Shown one piece after another: positions 1 through 12,959 of a stretch of DNA of 64,000 nucleotides. This DNA comes from Parus major (Eukaryota; Chordata; Aves; Passeriformes; Paridae): contig NC_031773.1 in assembly GCF_001522545.3 (NCBI RefSeq), positions 37,785,466-37,849,465 on the forward strand, read 5' to 3'. Both the position numbers and the translations under genes were made by a program. The notes beneath the pieces were generated by a model, which saw only the letters and a list, made by a program, of their open reading frames with translations, made no database searches and was not told the DNA's origin. Positions within the stretch are counted from its first letter, which is position 1, and each line of letters opens with the position of its first letter.

Positions 1-138
1 CGCCGGCCACTGCCCGTGGTCTCTAGCACCCCGGCAGGGCAGGCAGACCCCGGGGCTCGGGACACACGCGCTGCCCTGGAATCCCCGCTGCAAATAAAAC
101 GTGCTGTGAGAGAGCTGTCTGGCCGGCTGGTTCTTTAA
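1..138 (+). terminator. Probable 3' end and poly(A) site of an upstream plus-strand gene
   Basis: A canonical AATAAA lies at 93-98 and is followed within about 10-30 bases by a GU-rich stretch, the usual arrangement of a vertebrate cleavage and polyadenylation site. The surrounding 1-300 is far richer in GC and CpG than the rest of the window, as expected for the tail of a GC-rich gene. In vertebrates the gene beyond the 3' end of LIN7A is usually MYF5, transcribed towards LIN7A, so this could be the end of MYF5. That identity is inferred from synteny only: no MYF5 coding sequence is visible here. Confidence 0.45.
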
Positions 139-914
139 GTGCATTCCCTGGCATGGGGGAGGGCAGCGAGACTCGTCTGCGGGGCCGGCAGCATCCCTGT
201 GGAGCCCCCACACAGCCTCGGGCCCCCCTGGGCTCCTGCCGGCGGGGGACTGGGACCTTGTTTCTCGTTCCACCAGTGCCTATTTATTCCGAGACCACTC
301 ATGCAGCAACAAAAATGGGGAAGTTTAAATTCTCACACCGTATGTCCTGTTATAGGCTGTTTCCTTTATTTTCTGCAAAAGTAAAAGTAATATTTTACAG
401 TCATGTTTTTCTATCCACTCTTCCCTGCCTTCCCTTCCTGCCCACCCCTGCAAAAGCTCATGTTTCTTTCACTGGGTATGAAGATGGACTATGTATCCCA
501 TAATTTGACCCTAAAATTGCGTGGTGACTCTGCTCTTAAAACAACTGTATCATCTAGCTCTGATGCTGTGCTGGGGAATTTTACTTGTTGCTCTGGCAGA
601 GACAAATTTAGTAAAGTTAGTAAGACCAAACCACATGTATCTCTTTCACAAGCCACGAGGTATATTTCACAATATTTGGAAAACAATATAGATTTATCTG
701 CTCCCAATGACTTTGGTCTTACCATCCAGGATGCAAATTCATTACTCGACATGGCTCTAGACATAACCAGGCCAAACTTTCATGTGTTGTCAGATTTAAC
801 AAGTATTTCCTTCCAAGCACTAAATTAGGGCTATCTACCATGAAAAATTTCTGGCTTTTTGCACTCCTCTAGCTATAATTCAAAACTTTCTTAGCCAACC
901 CTCCCCAGACCCCT

Positions 915-956
915 AAAAAAAAGAAAAAAAAGAAAGAAAAGGAAAAAAAAAGAGAT
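915..956. repeat. A/G-rich low-complexity stretch
   Basis: Runs of A interrupted by single or paired G. It looks like ordinary simple sequence or a decayed poly(A) tail. Confidence 0.8.
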
Positions 957-3133
957 GAGATGGGAAGATGGGCTTTTTCAATTCATCCAGAAATGTTTCA
1001 TATGATAAATACTCTGGGAAGAGATATATACATCTCACTATTGTGGGATAAGGATGTATTTGCCATTTGTGTTTGTGTTGCTAGCACTTGGCAGCCAAGG
1101 GGCCTGGCAGTGGTATTTCACTTCTGATAAATCTTTCACTTGAATCCAGCCCAGCTGAGTCATGTCACCAAAAGTTATCACCTGACTGGCCTTTGGCAGA
1201 ATCTCTGAGCCAAAGATAAAAGAAGCCTTTGCTTAGGGATGGCTCTGTCCCTGTAGCACACTGAGGGTCTCTGTCCTCCCACAAGGGGCCACAGAGAAAG
1301 TGAGGTGGCACCTGCCATCCTGAGCCTGCAGCAGGGCAGTAGCAGGTGTGTGTCTGACACAAGGCAAGGCCAGCCCACCCTTTGGCACAGCTTCCCTCAA
1401 AATTTACTTTCTGCCCTTGCCCATAGCCTTGAGGTAAGTTCTCTTTTCTTGCAGAATATTTCAGGAGGAGCCTTGACCAGAATGGGCTTTCTATGTATAC
1501 AGACATGTCTGAACTAATCATGGGGTAGAAGAAGTGGTTTTAAACTCCTGAGTTGCAGCCATGCAGAGGTTCAAACTCTTGTCATTGCAGATGCTTCAGG
1601 AGTATGCAAATGCCTTAAAAGAGACATAGTCTTGGTTCTGGGGTATCACATCCCAAGCCCCCTGTTCACAGAAATCATTATGCAAGACCTTGAACGACAC
1701 TGGTTTTATTTCCTGGCTTCTCACACACTGCTGCAGTGTGTCAGTGTTCACTCCTCTCAAAATGCCATCCCATGGATACTTCTTATGCCCAGGATTCAAT
1801 AGAGTGCAGATGATTTTAAATGGCATTTTAGAGTGAGCTAAGCTAGAGAACCTTCAGCATTTCATTCTGCACTGTGCTGACCTTGGCAAGCGATCTCGGA
1901 CAAAGTATGCAGAGTAACACTAGCAAATCACATGTTGGTAATGTACACCTCTCTTTGGCTGGCAGACATTTTAAGAATCGCAAAAAGGTCAATACTTCTG
2001 AGAAGTAGCTTTTCAGAGTGTGAGGAGAAGCATTCCATCTGTGGGATGTTTTCCTGTAGCCTCCTGAGTCCTATGACAGTAGTTTACAACCTGTAGGCTT
2101 TGCTATATACATCTGGGAAACAAAATTTAAATTACAGGACACCTATGAAAAAAGCTCCCATGAGATGAAAAGTACAATAATCCTTGAAAGGAATGGAAGT
2201 GAGTACTATCAAACTGCCTTTAGTCTGGATTGGGATTTGTATGGATTGGGAAGAACTAAAAGGCTGTTGGGAGATGCACTGTTCTGGTCAGATTTTACAT
2301 ATTTAATAATAATACTAATAAGTGTAACTGAAAAGAAAGAATTGTATTCTATATGAAACATGTTCATTTAAGGAAGGCTGTGCCCAGAAATAAATAAGAG
2401 GGTGATGGTCTAGAAAATCTGAGCTCTACCTATCCCAATTCCTACTATGTGTCTGATTGCTTAAGGCTCTGGGGCAGCGTGTAGTGGCCTCACAGGCAGG
2501 TGGGCAGGTGCAGTGGTGCCTCATGGTGTCAGAATAATGAATATAACACAGAGGCTGTGTTACAGCAAATTTTCTGACTACCACTCACTGCAAGGAAGGG
2601 CATAATTCTGTACATTTTCTAGAGTACAAGTAATGTTATATTTCACCTCTGAAAACCATGCTTATTTGACTTAAATTAAGACTGAGGGAGGCAGCTGAGC
2701 TTTGTGGGTTTTTTTGCTTGTGAATCTCCTGTATCTTTTGTTAATAAACCAGAGATCTTGATCTTAGTGAAATACATATTTTAGATTCAGATCAAAAGGG
2801 ACATTTGCACATTGCAAAACTAACATAGAAATCTGGAGAAGGTCTCTTAAATATAACATTGAGACAGAAAACCTGCTTTCTTAATGTCCAAATTTCTTGA
2901 GCTGCTTCTGTGGAAAACCACTAATTTTTGCCTGTAGCAAAAGATCAAGCTCTTTCTTTTCTTGTGGTAAGGCTTAAAAGTGATACATTTTCGGTAATTA
3001 GTTCTTGGAGGATGAAGGTATCTTTATTTGTAGTGGAACATCTCAAATCATAGCTACAGTTCAGTGGAAATTCAGCATCTCTTCTTCCCTGCTTGTCAGG
3101 AGCAGACAGACTCAACCACAGCAGGCAGTTCAC

Positions 3134-3200
3134 CTCTCCCCCTCTAAATCTCCTCCCTCACTCCTTTCTTCCCCCTTTTCCTCCACCTTCTCCTCTGCAG
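3134..3200 (+). repeat. Long polypyrimidine tract ending in CAG
   Basis: About 65 bases that are almost all C and T, ending in TCTGCAG. Formally this looks like a strong plus-strand splice acceptor, but no coding exon follows, so it is most simply low-complexity sequence. An unannotated non-coding transcript could use it. Confidence 0.5.
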
Positions 3201-6200
3201 AACCCCTGACTTGCTCATCACTTCTCCTTGCTCCTCTCAGCTGGACCCTGGCATGCTGGAGCACTCACAGCTGGCCAGCTGACTTCTGACCTATGGACAG
3301 TTCTGCACGGGGTATCAGCCTTACAGCTGGCCACAACTGCCTTCCTGGCAACTAAAGGCCTAATGAGCTTGGCCAGCTGGAGACTGGGCTGGAATCCTGC
3401 TGGCTGATTTGACCCTGCAAGAGGGATTGAGGGGCTTACCCCCAAATGTGGAGGGAGTGAGCAGAGCATCTGTCTATGTGCTCCTGCCCCTGAGCATTAG
3501 AGCCAGGCTTCTCCTACAGCCAATTGGATTAGTCAAATGGCTGAAAAAAAGAGACAGTAGGGCTGGTTTTACTCATGCTTTTTTTGAGTTTTCTGTTGAG
3601 TATTAGGCTTCATTTATGGCCATTAACCTCAGTGCATCCCATAGTGTTTACTCCACAGAGTCCAAGAATTACACCCATTGATCAGACCAGAGCTGGACTG
3701 AGGGAGATATTTCCTTTTTCAAACACAGTAGGATGTATTTTCCCTTTATCCAGGTGCCCCACTTTCCTATCTCCAGGCAGTTATGCATCTTGGACACCCA
3801 CAGATATCATGGAAAACCCTGTACTTTCTCAAAAGTCTCCTGCTTTCCACTCCTCTGACCAACTGAAAGGAAGCATTAATCCATGGAGTCTGTTTTCTTC
3901 TTGAGTATTGGTAACATTTATGAACTGCCTGGCAATCTGCTGAAAAATATTGCTGTCTATGATGCTAAAGGCATTGTTCATCTCTGCTTGAAACAGGTGA
4001 TACCGTGATATATGAGGGTCAGCAAGCCCAGAGGCATCAGAAAGGTGTTTCAGTATCTGTGTTAAAGCAGGTGAATTTCAGTCTGACACTCTCTGAGAGG
4101 CCTTCAGACCTGAAGCAGCAAATGAGAAAAAAAATGTACATTTTTTTTCTCATTATTTCTCCTATCTTCGGTCAATACATGCCTTTGAGATGATACTATT
4201 TTCCATTTTAAAAATACATAATAATACATGACTTGAAAAAGTAGCTTTAAAAGCATTAAAACCCTTTCCAATTGGCTGGAGTAGAATCAGTAAGTCATCT
4301 GGAAGTGGCTGCCTTTGCTCTGGTTCTCACTGTCATGGTTCTGTCTCCTTTGTATCAGCTATCAAGCTGACACTGGGAGCAGACACCACACTCACTTCTC
4401 CTGCGGGTCTATGCCTGTCAGGAGCTGTCTTTCTGATCCTAGGACTCCTACATTTTGTTAACATTGTGTCTTGAGCAGCTGGGAGTCCTTCTGGCCTTTT
4501 TGTCTCATGCTGTTTGTAATGCTGCGAACTTCCAAAAGGGAATAGTTTGGCTGTAAAACTTCTTCAAATGGATGAGCACCATCCTCTTAGCTGCCTGCAG
4601 CAGTGAAGACGTAAACAGCACCTAAATAGTAAGATTTGAGCTCATAATCCCTGTATGATTAAATGGGGATTTTTCTGGGCCTCATCCTGAGTTTCAGCAT
4701 TCACTCTCCTCTTCCTTGCTCACTCTGTGAGACTGTTTTAGCTTGTCACAGCGTAGTAAGTGACCTCCAGTGAGGAGTTCCTGTTGTGCAACTGGCCAAG
4801 GAAGACACATCCCATGAAGGTGCTTCATGTGGTGGGAAAGCAGACACTCCACTGATCTGAAGCTGTTTGATTGTTGGAAATATGGGTGAACTGACACCCG
4901 GTCTGGGAGAAAGTGAGTGTCCCATATTAGGAATTCACAGGTAGTGATAGAAAAATAAGGGGTTTCTTCTGAAGCCAGGAAGGTAAACACAGAAAGCAGG
5001 GAGGGCAGTGGTCACACAGCTGTGTATGCAGCTACTCAGTATGGAGTAAAAGGATGGTGACTGGGAAAAAGTTTAATAACTCTAAAATCCCTTATGCTGA
5101 GCACGAAGTAGAGGAGAAACCAAGTAAACAAGGGCTGAGGCAGCTGTATCCTACCAGTGTCTGAAACACACATTTTTCACAGGGTTTCACATATTTCTCA
5201 CCTATATCCTGGGTAAATTTCCTGGTTTATTTCCTGGGTGAGACACAAAAATGAACTTTGAAACATGAAACTTGTTATTTCTAAACTTCCTAATAATAGG
5301 ACAGTGAAATTCTTTTTAGAAAAGTGTTCATGAAATTGGACTTCTCAAGCAGAAGTGGTCACTCTGAGGGGTGTCTTGACCATGTCTGCTTCCCATGACC
5401 CCCATCCCCATTGCTCTCTTTTCTGTGGAAGATAAGGACTATGAGAAAAAAAGAAGTATGTATTTTGGTGTATAGTCTTGCTTTAATACATTCTTTCAAA
5501 AATTGCATGATTACTTACATTCTTTTTTATAAAGTGAGTAGTCCTTTTTATTTTTACTGCTTTTTATTGTCCATTTTTCCCATCTATAGAGAGTTTTATT
5601 GTTGATAAGCAATGCACTTGTTTACATGAATAAGTTTGGTCCCATTTGGGTTGAATATGTACAGAAACAGCTCTTTATCTTCATGTAAACTCTCTTTTAA
5701 TCAGATATAATGTATTATGAAATACAGCTAGACAGCTAGGTTTATTCTTGCTGCAACTCCACTGAAGCCCCTGGAGTTTCACCAGGAACAGATTTGGGCC
5801 AGAAGGCCTAGAATATAGTTACAATATATTCATTTTCTCATGCTTCAAAAATGGACTGTTTATGCGCCAAGCTGTAAAGTGATATTCACGATGACTGAAG
5901 CCTGAACAACATTAAAATATCCAGATCCTCTGCTCCAAATCCTCTGGTATCCGAAACTGTTCCTTTGCTTTCAAAAGGAGGGGTTTGCTGCTGCTGAGGG
6001 TAAACAAGGGCAGGGGCACAGCTTTGGTGCTCAAGCTGAAATAAGGACGAGCCTAGCTGATATTGAAGCTTAACTGTAGACAGCCTATGTCTCAGAAGCT
6101 GCCCCAGCCCCAAAGTCTGCCCAGTGCCCTCTGCACCAGCCCAGCCTTCCTGCTACAGTGGCAGGAGGTTTCTGTTGATCCTTTTAGCTCAGAAACCCTT

Positions 6201-8115
6201 GAGAGACTTGCTGCACCATTCCCAGAGCCCCCTTTTCAGAGGAATTTTTCTTTAAATGTAAAGTACTGTGGAAAATCGCTTTTTATTGCAATTATAATGG
6301 ATACAGTGGCTCACATAACTTGCAGTGTGCTTGAGAGCCAGAACCCACACTCTGTTCTCACACTGGCATATCAAGTACAATCGTGTTTTCTGTTTAACTT
6401 GGCCATGATATCTAGAAGTAGGAGCTTGAAATTGTGCTCACAGTAACTGCAGTGTTGTTTTGATGGCCTTGAATGCCAATCAGCTCTTACTGAATAGGTA
6501 AGATAAGGTAGATACCTCCCTACCTAGCACAGTAGTTATTGATAGATAGTAAGTGCAAGGAGCTCTTGAAGGACTCTTCCCCTGGAGCCTAATTATTTTC
6601 AAAAACACTTTGCCCATCTGTTTATTTAGAAATAAAGTCAGAGAGAAAATGTTGCTGAACATGATAAAACCCTCCACTTTTTAAAGACAAATTTCAGACC
6701 CTTTAAAAATAAATCAGTATGTGTAAAGTATTAGAGTAAGATGCAACAAAGTTTATATTCACATCCTTTTAACCAGTAGAAATACCTGTGCACTGATATA
6801 CTTTCTATGTGCAGGTTTTAGCAAGTTCAAAGCCTAAAAAGGGAGTCTATTTGGAGGAAGGGAGAAAACCAATATAGCAGTATTACCAGATTCTTTATTT
6901 AAAATGACATAGGAGTGCTTTTGGGGGGATTGGTCTTATGATGTTTGACTGAGTCTTCAGCCCTCATATAATTTTTATTATGTGCAATCCTTTACATAAA
7001 GCCTTTTACCATCATACTGCTACAGGCAATTATTTCAGACATCTCAGTGCCTTTAGAGAGGTTAGAGGCTCCTGGCAAGCAGCAGTTCTGCAAGGGGGAG
7101 ATTCTGCATTCAGATACCTGAATAGCTCTGTTTGATTCTAATATTGAAGGTCACTTGATTAAAAGCTGTGAGCAACACCTACAACTGTTCTTCCTCTAAT
7201 TACAGGCAGAAATGTGCCTGGAAAATATTTTGTGGTTTATGAATGCTTTTATGTTCCTGTTTCCTGTTACCTTTCAAAAAAGAGAAATGCAGAGTATAAT
7301 CCAGTTGAAAATGTGGGTTATCTGAGAACTGCCTGTGCTGTAAGAATTAGAGCATTGCCTCACCATTAAACAGTCAAAATTTTCTGATGACATGCATGCT
7401 CAAGCAGGATTTGGCAGGTCAGAGCTGACATCAGTGCTGTTCAGCATAGCAGACATGCAGACCTGGCTTCTAACTTAGAGCTGGAAATAGGGAGAAGTGC
7501 TTCTGGATTAATTTTGGTGCTGTAATTCTCCCACTGCAATTAAATGATTGGTAAGAGAAGGGTAAAAACCTGAATCCATATTGAAAGCATATGATGTGCA
7601 TCTGAGCCAAATGTGACTTATATAGCCGTAGCCTGAATATTGGAATTTATAAGCATAACACCAATCCAGCAGAAAGTATAACACACAAATACTTATAAAA
7701 TTAAAAATAATTCAGCAGCACCCAAAGATAAGAACACTATAATATATATTCTTTTAGTCTTAATATAAGTGCCTACCTTCAAGTGACACCCTGCACTTCT
7801 GTGAGCTTTTACTCCCTCTGGCTTCTCCAGAGAAGGCTGCTGCAGCTGAGGCCCTTTTGGGTGCAGGAATTCAAAGCTGAAGAATCCTTTTTCCAGTGGG
7901 ATTATTCTTTTTATAAAGCTCTGTGTGTGTGCTGGAAAAGCAATTTATTTTGCCACTAATGTGGGATAAAACATCATTATACTACTCAGCTGTCACTGGA
8001 GTGTATTTGAAAGTGGTAAATCTATTTTGGGCCCAGTAGTAGTTCTAATCATTCCAGGCTGAATAAAAAAATAGGAAGTACAGGACAAGGTCTGAACTCT
8101 GCTGCTCCACCCCTA

Positions 8116-8131
8116 CCCCCCCCCCCCCCCC
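8116..8131. repeat. Poly(C) run, 16 bases
   Basis: Sixteen consecutive C residues. It is a simple repeat that is prone to length errors and polymorphism. Confidence 0.95.
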
Positions 8132-10543
8132 AAGAGAAATTAAATTCTGAAACATAGGGGACAGATTTTCTACAGAATGTAGGATTTTTTTTAAAATGCC
8201 ATTTCTATAAAATGTTGAAGTACATAATTTTAAATATAAAAAAAATCAACTGTTCTATTTAAAACATTGATATATACAGGAGTTAGGGACTTTACAAAAT
8301 CCTATGGCAGATGAAGGCTCAAATTCTCCAGGGGGATTAGGTGTTTAAATATAGCTGAGAATCAGAGACTCCAGGTCCGCAAGCTGGGTTAGGGATCCCC
8401 AGTGCCAAGGGTCTTGTCCTTGTAAAGTTATACGGAACACTGGGAATATCAGAAATTCTCGACATACAGGAGAGACACCTGGGCCCCAGTATAACCTCTG
8501 GGAATACATAGTGTGAAGCAGGACTCTGTCTAAATAGCAAGAATTTGATGAAGAACCTGTCTTACTTAAGTGTCTTAATCTGGATTGGAATATAGTGTCT
8601 TTCCCCAGTCAAGATCAATCTGTCCATCTTTCTTTCTGTCTGTCTGCCTTTTCACCCTGTGCCCAAGCCCTATGTTTCATGGTCTAAGCAGGGATAAATA
8701 TTTCATCTACAAAATAAAAGGGGATGTGCAATTGTTCCCCTTTTATTAATTGGGTTGTCACTTACAGCTTTCACTCATGATGTGGGAAGATGAGTTTGAG
8801 CCCTTTTCTGCCTGTGTCAAAGGGGCTGTTTTTATTAGGAGAGAAAAGGGTGTTTCAGGGCATGGTGTCTCCAGTGCATATTTGAGTTACATCACTGCAT
8901 GGACTAAATTAGATGATGCTTTCTTCAACTTGTATGATGACTTTGGCTTCTCAGACAATTTGCCCTTAAATAATATTTCTCCTTCCTTTTCCCATGGGTT
9001 TTGGTGGGGATGAGTTGTGTGCCATATGATCCTCTCTTTCTGAAGGGCTCTGCAGTCTTTTTGGTCATGTGTCTGGAAGCAGAGTTACTAAATGGCTAAA
9101 CTCTTGGTGTTTTCCATCCTGCAAAGATAGCATCTCCAGTCCTGTGAAAAGACCTCTCGTGTGTGTTCAGACATGATGGGAGCAGTCTGCTCATCCTCAT
9201 TGTCATGTGTGTCCCTTGCAATATGCATTTTGGTCACAAAGGAGGCATATTTCTTGTTGAGCAAAAATAGGCAAGGTCAGGACCTACAGTCCATGCCTCT
9301 TCTTCACACTGAGTGAATATCCTGGAGCAAGAGCCTTGTAACCAGTGGGCTGCTGCAGAAGGTGGATCTTTGTGGGCTGTGAATTGGAGACCCTGTGACA
9401 GGAAATTATATCATCTCTACTGTGGCCTGGGAGGAGTAGTAACAGTGAGTTCTTAATCTACCACAACTGTTTGCTGAGTGACTTGGGTACTTCTATAACT
9501 TTTTGCCTTCTAGAAGAGGTCTCCTTGACAAACCTGATCTTCTTAGGACAAGCTAGAGCTACAGGACAATTACAACAAGGTTTCTGATAAACATCAAGTA
9601 TACATACTGGAATAGCAATGTGGAACTTATTCTTCACCTTCGTCAAATATTGGAGGAAGTTTCTTTCCGGTGGTCACTGTGTACTTTGAATAGTTATGTC
9701 CAAGAATGGTAAACAGGTTTACATATTACTTGTAGCAACTGAGAGCATTGAATGAAAATCTCTGTTACCTGCAGGTATTTGTAACCTCTGTTGTTGAATT
9801 GAATTATGACTCTGTGGGGAAGAAGGACAATCAATTGAGGTTGAAATGGCAGTTACCTCAGGCACACATCTAGAGCATGTTGTTGTGTTATGTCTCTCAT
9901 ATTTCTGAGAAGATTCAGCTTCAAAGTGCAGTCTTGCACTATCTTAAGGACTGCTTAGTGTCATGGACAGTGACTCATGAATAATGCTGAAGGATACAGC
10001 AATGTCCGGGCAGAAATGTTTTGTCCTTCTGCTGCACCACAGGTGGTATAATTTGGCATGATTCCTTACATACTTGTACTGTTCTGTGACCAGCATTTGT
10101 CACTTGGTTGTTCTTGTTTTGTTTTTTTTTAAACTTCTATTGCCTAAAAACCTGTGTCTTAGACTGACTTAAAGTGGTGACATCAATCCCACGTCAGATC
10201 CCTGGGATTTTGCACATTTATGGATGCTAAAGCAGCAAGGCCCATCTCACAGTACATAGGCTGCATCTAACTGCTTACCCTGCTTGAAACTGCTTATCTC
10301 TCCCCTGAAAGGAAAAACTGATCAAAAAGTGTACTCTGCCTTGAATAAACCCATCTGCTATTACTAATGCATAACAAAGAACCAGGTTGCTGTTTATATT
10401 TCTCAGAAGTTGTTGTGATGTGGAGTGGCATCAAAATGCACAAAACTATTTTCCATCTAGGTCTCTGGGGAAATGTGGATGCTGTCCTTATAAATTTAAA
10501 CAGCCTTTTTTCTGCTGCTTCCCAGGCCTCTCAGTTATAAATA

Positions 10544-10738
10544 ATGCTGATCCTGTCCCTCTACTCAGCCCCAGTGAGGCCACATCTGGGGTGCTGTGCC
10601 CAGTTCTGGGCTCCTCAGCACAAGAGAGTCATGGAGCTCCTGGACTGGGTCAAGCACAGGGCAACGAAGATGATGAAGGGACTGGGGCACCTCTCTTATG
10701 ATGATGGGCTGAGGGAGCTGGGTCTGTTCAATTGAAGT
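10544..10738 (+). mobile_element. CR1 LINE fragment (plus orientation)
   Basis: This matches the well-known avian CR1 segment just downstream of the reverse-transcriptase frame, recognisable from phrases such as ccccagtgaggccacatctg, ctgtgcccagttctgggctc and gggctgagggagctgggtct. The copy stops abruptly after gttcaa and lacks the usual continuation and 3' terminal repeats, so it is truncated. Apparent frames of about 60-100 codons across it are relics of the element and not host genes. Confidence 0.9.
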
Positions 10739-12619
10739 TGTTGATTCAGCATCGTCTGTGTGCTGTGGACACACACAGACATCGTTCTTTGCCCCAGTTA
10801 CTGCCTACCACTTCATACAGTCAGTTTGCTTGGCTTCTGTGTGCTGATCTCTGGCAGGTACTGTCCTGTGGTGAAACTTTTTGTACTTGTCAGCTAAAAT
10901 ATTGCAATTTGCAGCATCTAGAATTTAGGCTTCTTTTCCAATATATTACAAGTTCTCTCTGTAGTGAATGAAGGAAAAGAGACATTTCCCATTATTAATA
11001 TGAGATGGACGAGATATAACTACCCATTGTATTTTCTTCAGTGACAAGTTGGGAATAGGATGCTCCTGCAGACAAACCAAAAAACCACAGTACTTTCAAT
11101 GGGGAAGGTGAGACAGTGGTTTTATGCTGCTACACTGGCTGAAGGAGAAACCCGTTAAAGCTGAGGTGGGAATTAGTACTGGCAAGGGAGATAGGTGGAG
11201 GAGGATGATTAGAAAATTCTTCTTCTGTCTTCACTGGAAAAAAATATATATGTACTATATTGTGTCAGTAACCATTACACAGATGTGGTGAATCACCTCT
11301 TGGAGATAATTGTTCCCTCCATTAGCTGCAGAGAGACTGTAGCTGCAATTAATTGCACCTTCACTGACACTGGTCTCTGAAAATAATGTCAGGTGTTTTG
11401 TCTGACTTCCAAGTCACTTCAGCTGCTTCAACAGTGAGTTTTACAGTCAAAGAAGCATGTCAAATCTTCATCTGATTTAACACTTGGAACTATTATTTTT
11501 TTCCCTCCTATTTTTTTCCAGCTTTGAAGATTGTCGTTCTTTGACTCTCAGCTTATGGAGCAAATTTGATTTAAGATTGCATTCATCTCCTCAGTAAGCC
11601 AGATCACCTGCGTAGTTGAACTGAATAATTTAATAAAGGCAAGATGACTGCTTCTAAGACATGCTTTGGAGGTGTACTAATTGTAATGCAGACAGCTGCT
11701 GAGGGTTCATTAGTTCAGCAAAGACTCCGGTTGGAAACTTTTTTGTATCACATGAAAACTACTTGCAGTTCATTGGAGTCTGACGTTTTTCACATCCTTT
11801 CTCCATGCAGATTTAAAATAATCATCCTAGAATTAGCCAGGGATACAGGGAAGGAACCAGCCTCAGCCACACAAGCATCAGTGGAAGACTTGCTTACAGA
11901 TGTCAGGAGATTATTATTTGAAGCAATTGGCATGCATTTTGACAAGATATATTTTTGGCCTTACCTTGCCTCAAAGTCTAAATTTGGCAAACAGTTAGGT
12001 AGCACCGGACAATTCCAGGATAAGCATAGGTTTCCTGTTACCCTTCCTTGTCTAGGATTGTAACCTTTGTCAGAGTCAGGGGGTTTCTAATGGAACTGGA
12101 GACTTTGGGCTGCTGTTAAGCACCACAGTCACAGCAGGAAAACTGAACAGGACATCTGGTCCTTAACAAACAGTGAAGGCTGTCAGGGCCTCAGCTTTAC
12201 CTCTGGAGCTTGCTGAAGGTAGGACTATTTTATCATTTTGTCTTCTTTCCTCTGTCCTTTCTTCTAAACTTGTGCCAGTTTTCTGAGGGCTTCTCAGAGC
12301 CCCGTGTCAAGCTGGTGCTTCTTGGAGGCATTGCCTTCTCCCAGGCCTTTCAGAGAGGAATCTGCCTAAGAATATAAGATGTGATATACAAAATGTAGCT
12401 CCTAGTTTGTTTTCCCTGCTGAAAAATAGGAGAACTTGTAGATGCCTGCACACTTCATCTAAATATCAAAGCCTTGGTTAAAGCTGTGGTGGAGGAAGAG
12501 GAAGTAATTATAGGAGTGTCTAGAAGGGGAGAAATAAAAATGCCTCTAGAGCTAATCTGTAAATACACTTGGATCTAATGATGCAGGATTCTGTTTGGGT
12601 GTCCCTCTGAGGAGGGAAG
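10739..12619. other. Intergenic DNA, nothing recognised
   Basis: An open frame of 139 codons at 11644-12063 (plus strand) is the longest here. Its translation has no recognisable domain and no compositional sign of coding. No repeats or RNA genes were identified. Confidence 0.5.
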
Positions 12620-12821
12620 AGGCAGGCAGTGGTACAGACTGTTAGCATCATTGAGATAGTCACAGCTACAGTGGAACCCAATTTGATGGCTACCTTTGGC
12701 AAGTTCCCCGCTAAAAGCAGAGCAGCTGCTGCTGCAGTGGGAGATTCTTGTCTTGTGTCGATTTGTTACTGCACCTGGTTTATATGGCTGCCTTCAGCAA
12801 GGCATGGAGATGTGCTTCACC

Positions 12822-12847
12822 TATCATTTACTTCAATGTAAATGATA
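12822..12847. repeat. Perfect 10-bp inverted repeat with 6-nt loop
   Basis: The arms TATCATTTAC and GTAAATGATA are separated by TTCAAT. The whole is a symmetric AT-rich element that could bind a dimeric or homeodomain factor, or could be chance. Confidence 0.85.
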
Positions 12848-12959
12848 CACTTGCCTAGCGTTTGGGACATTTTTTTCATCAGCACGCGTATAATCTACAG
12901 TAGCAGCAACAGTAGATGAAGTGCGATCAGACCCTGTGTGCATGTTAGCCCATGTTAAA

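Larger units (their letters stand above)
139..10543. other. Intergenic DNA, no gene recognised
   Basis: AT-rich sequence with no spliced coding pattern and no structural RNA that I recognise. It contains an A/G-rich simple stretch (915-956), a pyrimidine-rich run ending in a CAG (3134-3200) and a C16 run (8116-8131). Several open frames of 60-140 codons occur on both strands, but none resembles a known protein and none shows a splice-defined exon shape. Confidence 0.6.

Noticed and set aside
403..828. 141-codon open frame, plus strand, just after the CpG-rich edge
   Set aside because: It begins after the poly(A) site and has no domain. Its N-terminal part is a low-complexity Phe/Pro-rich stretch.
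10387..10774. Open frames of 63-104 codons on both strands
   Set aside because: They run through the CR1 fragment and reflect the transposon.
11644..12063. 139-codon open frame, plus strand
   Set aside because: There is no recognisable similarity, and AT-rich flanks without promoter or poly(A) context. Chance is the simplest explanation, though a lncRNA cannot be excluded.
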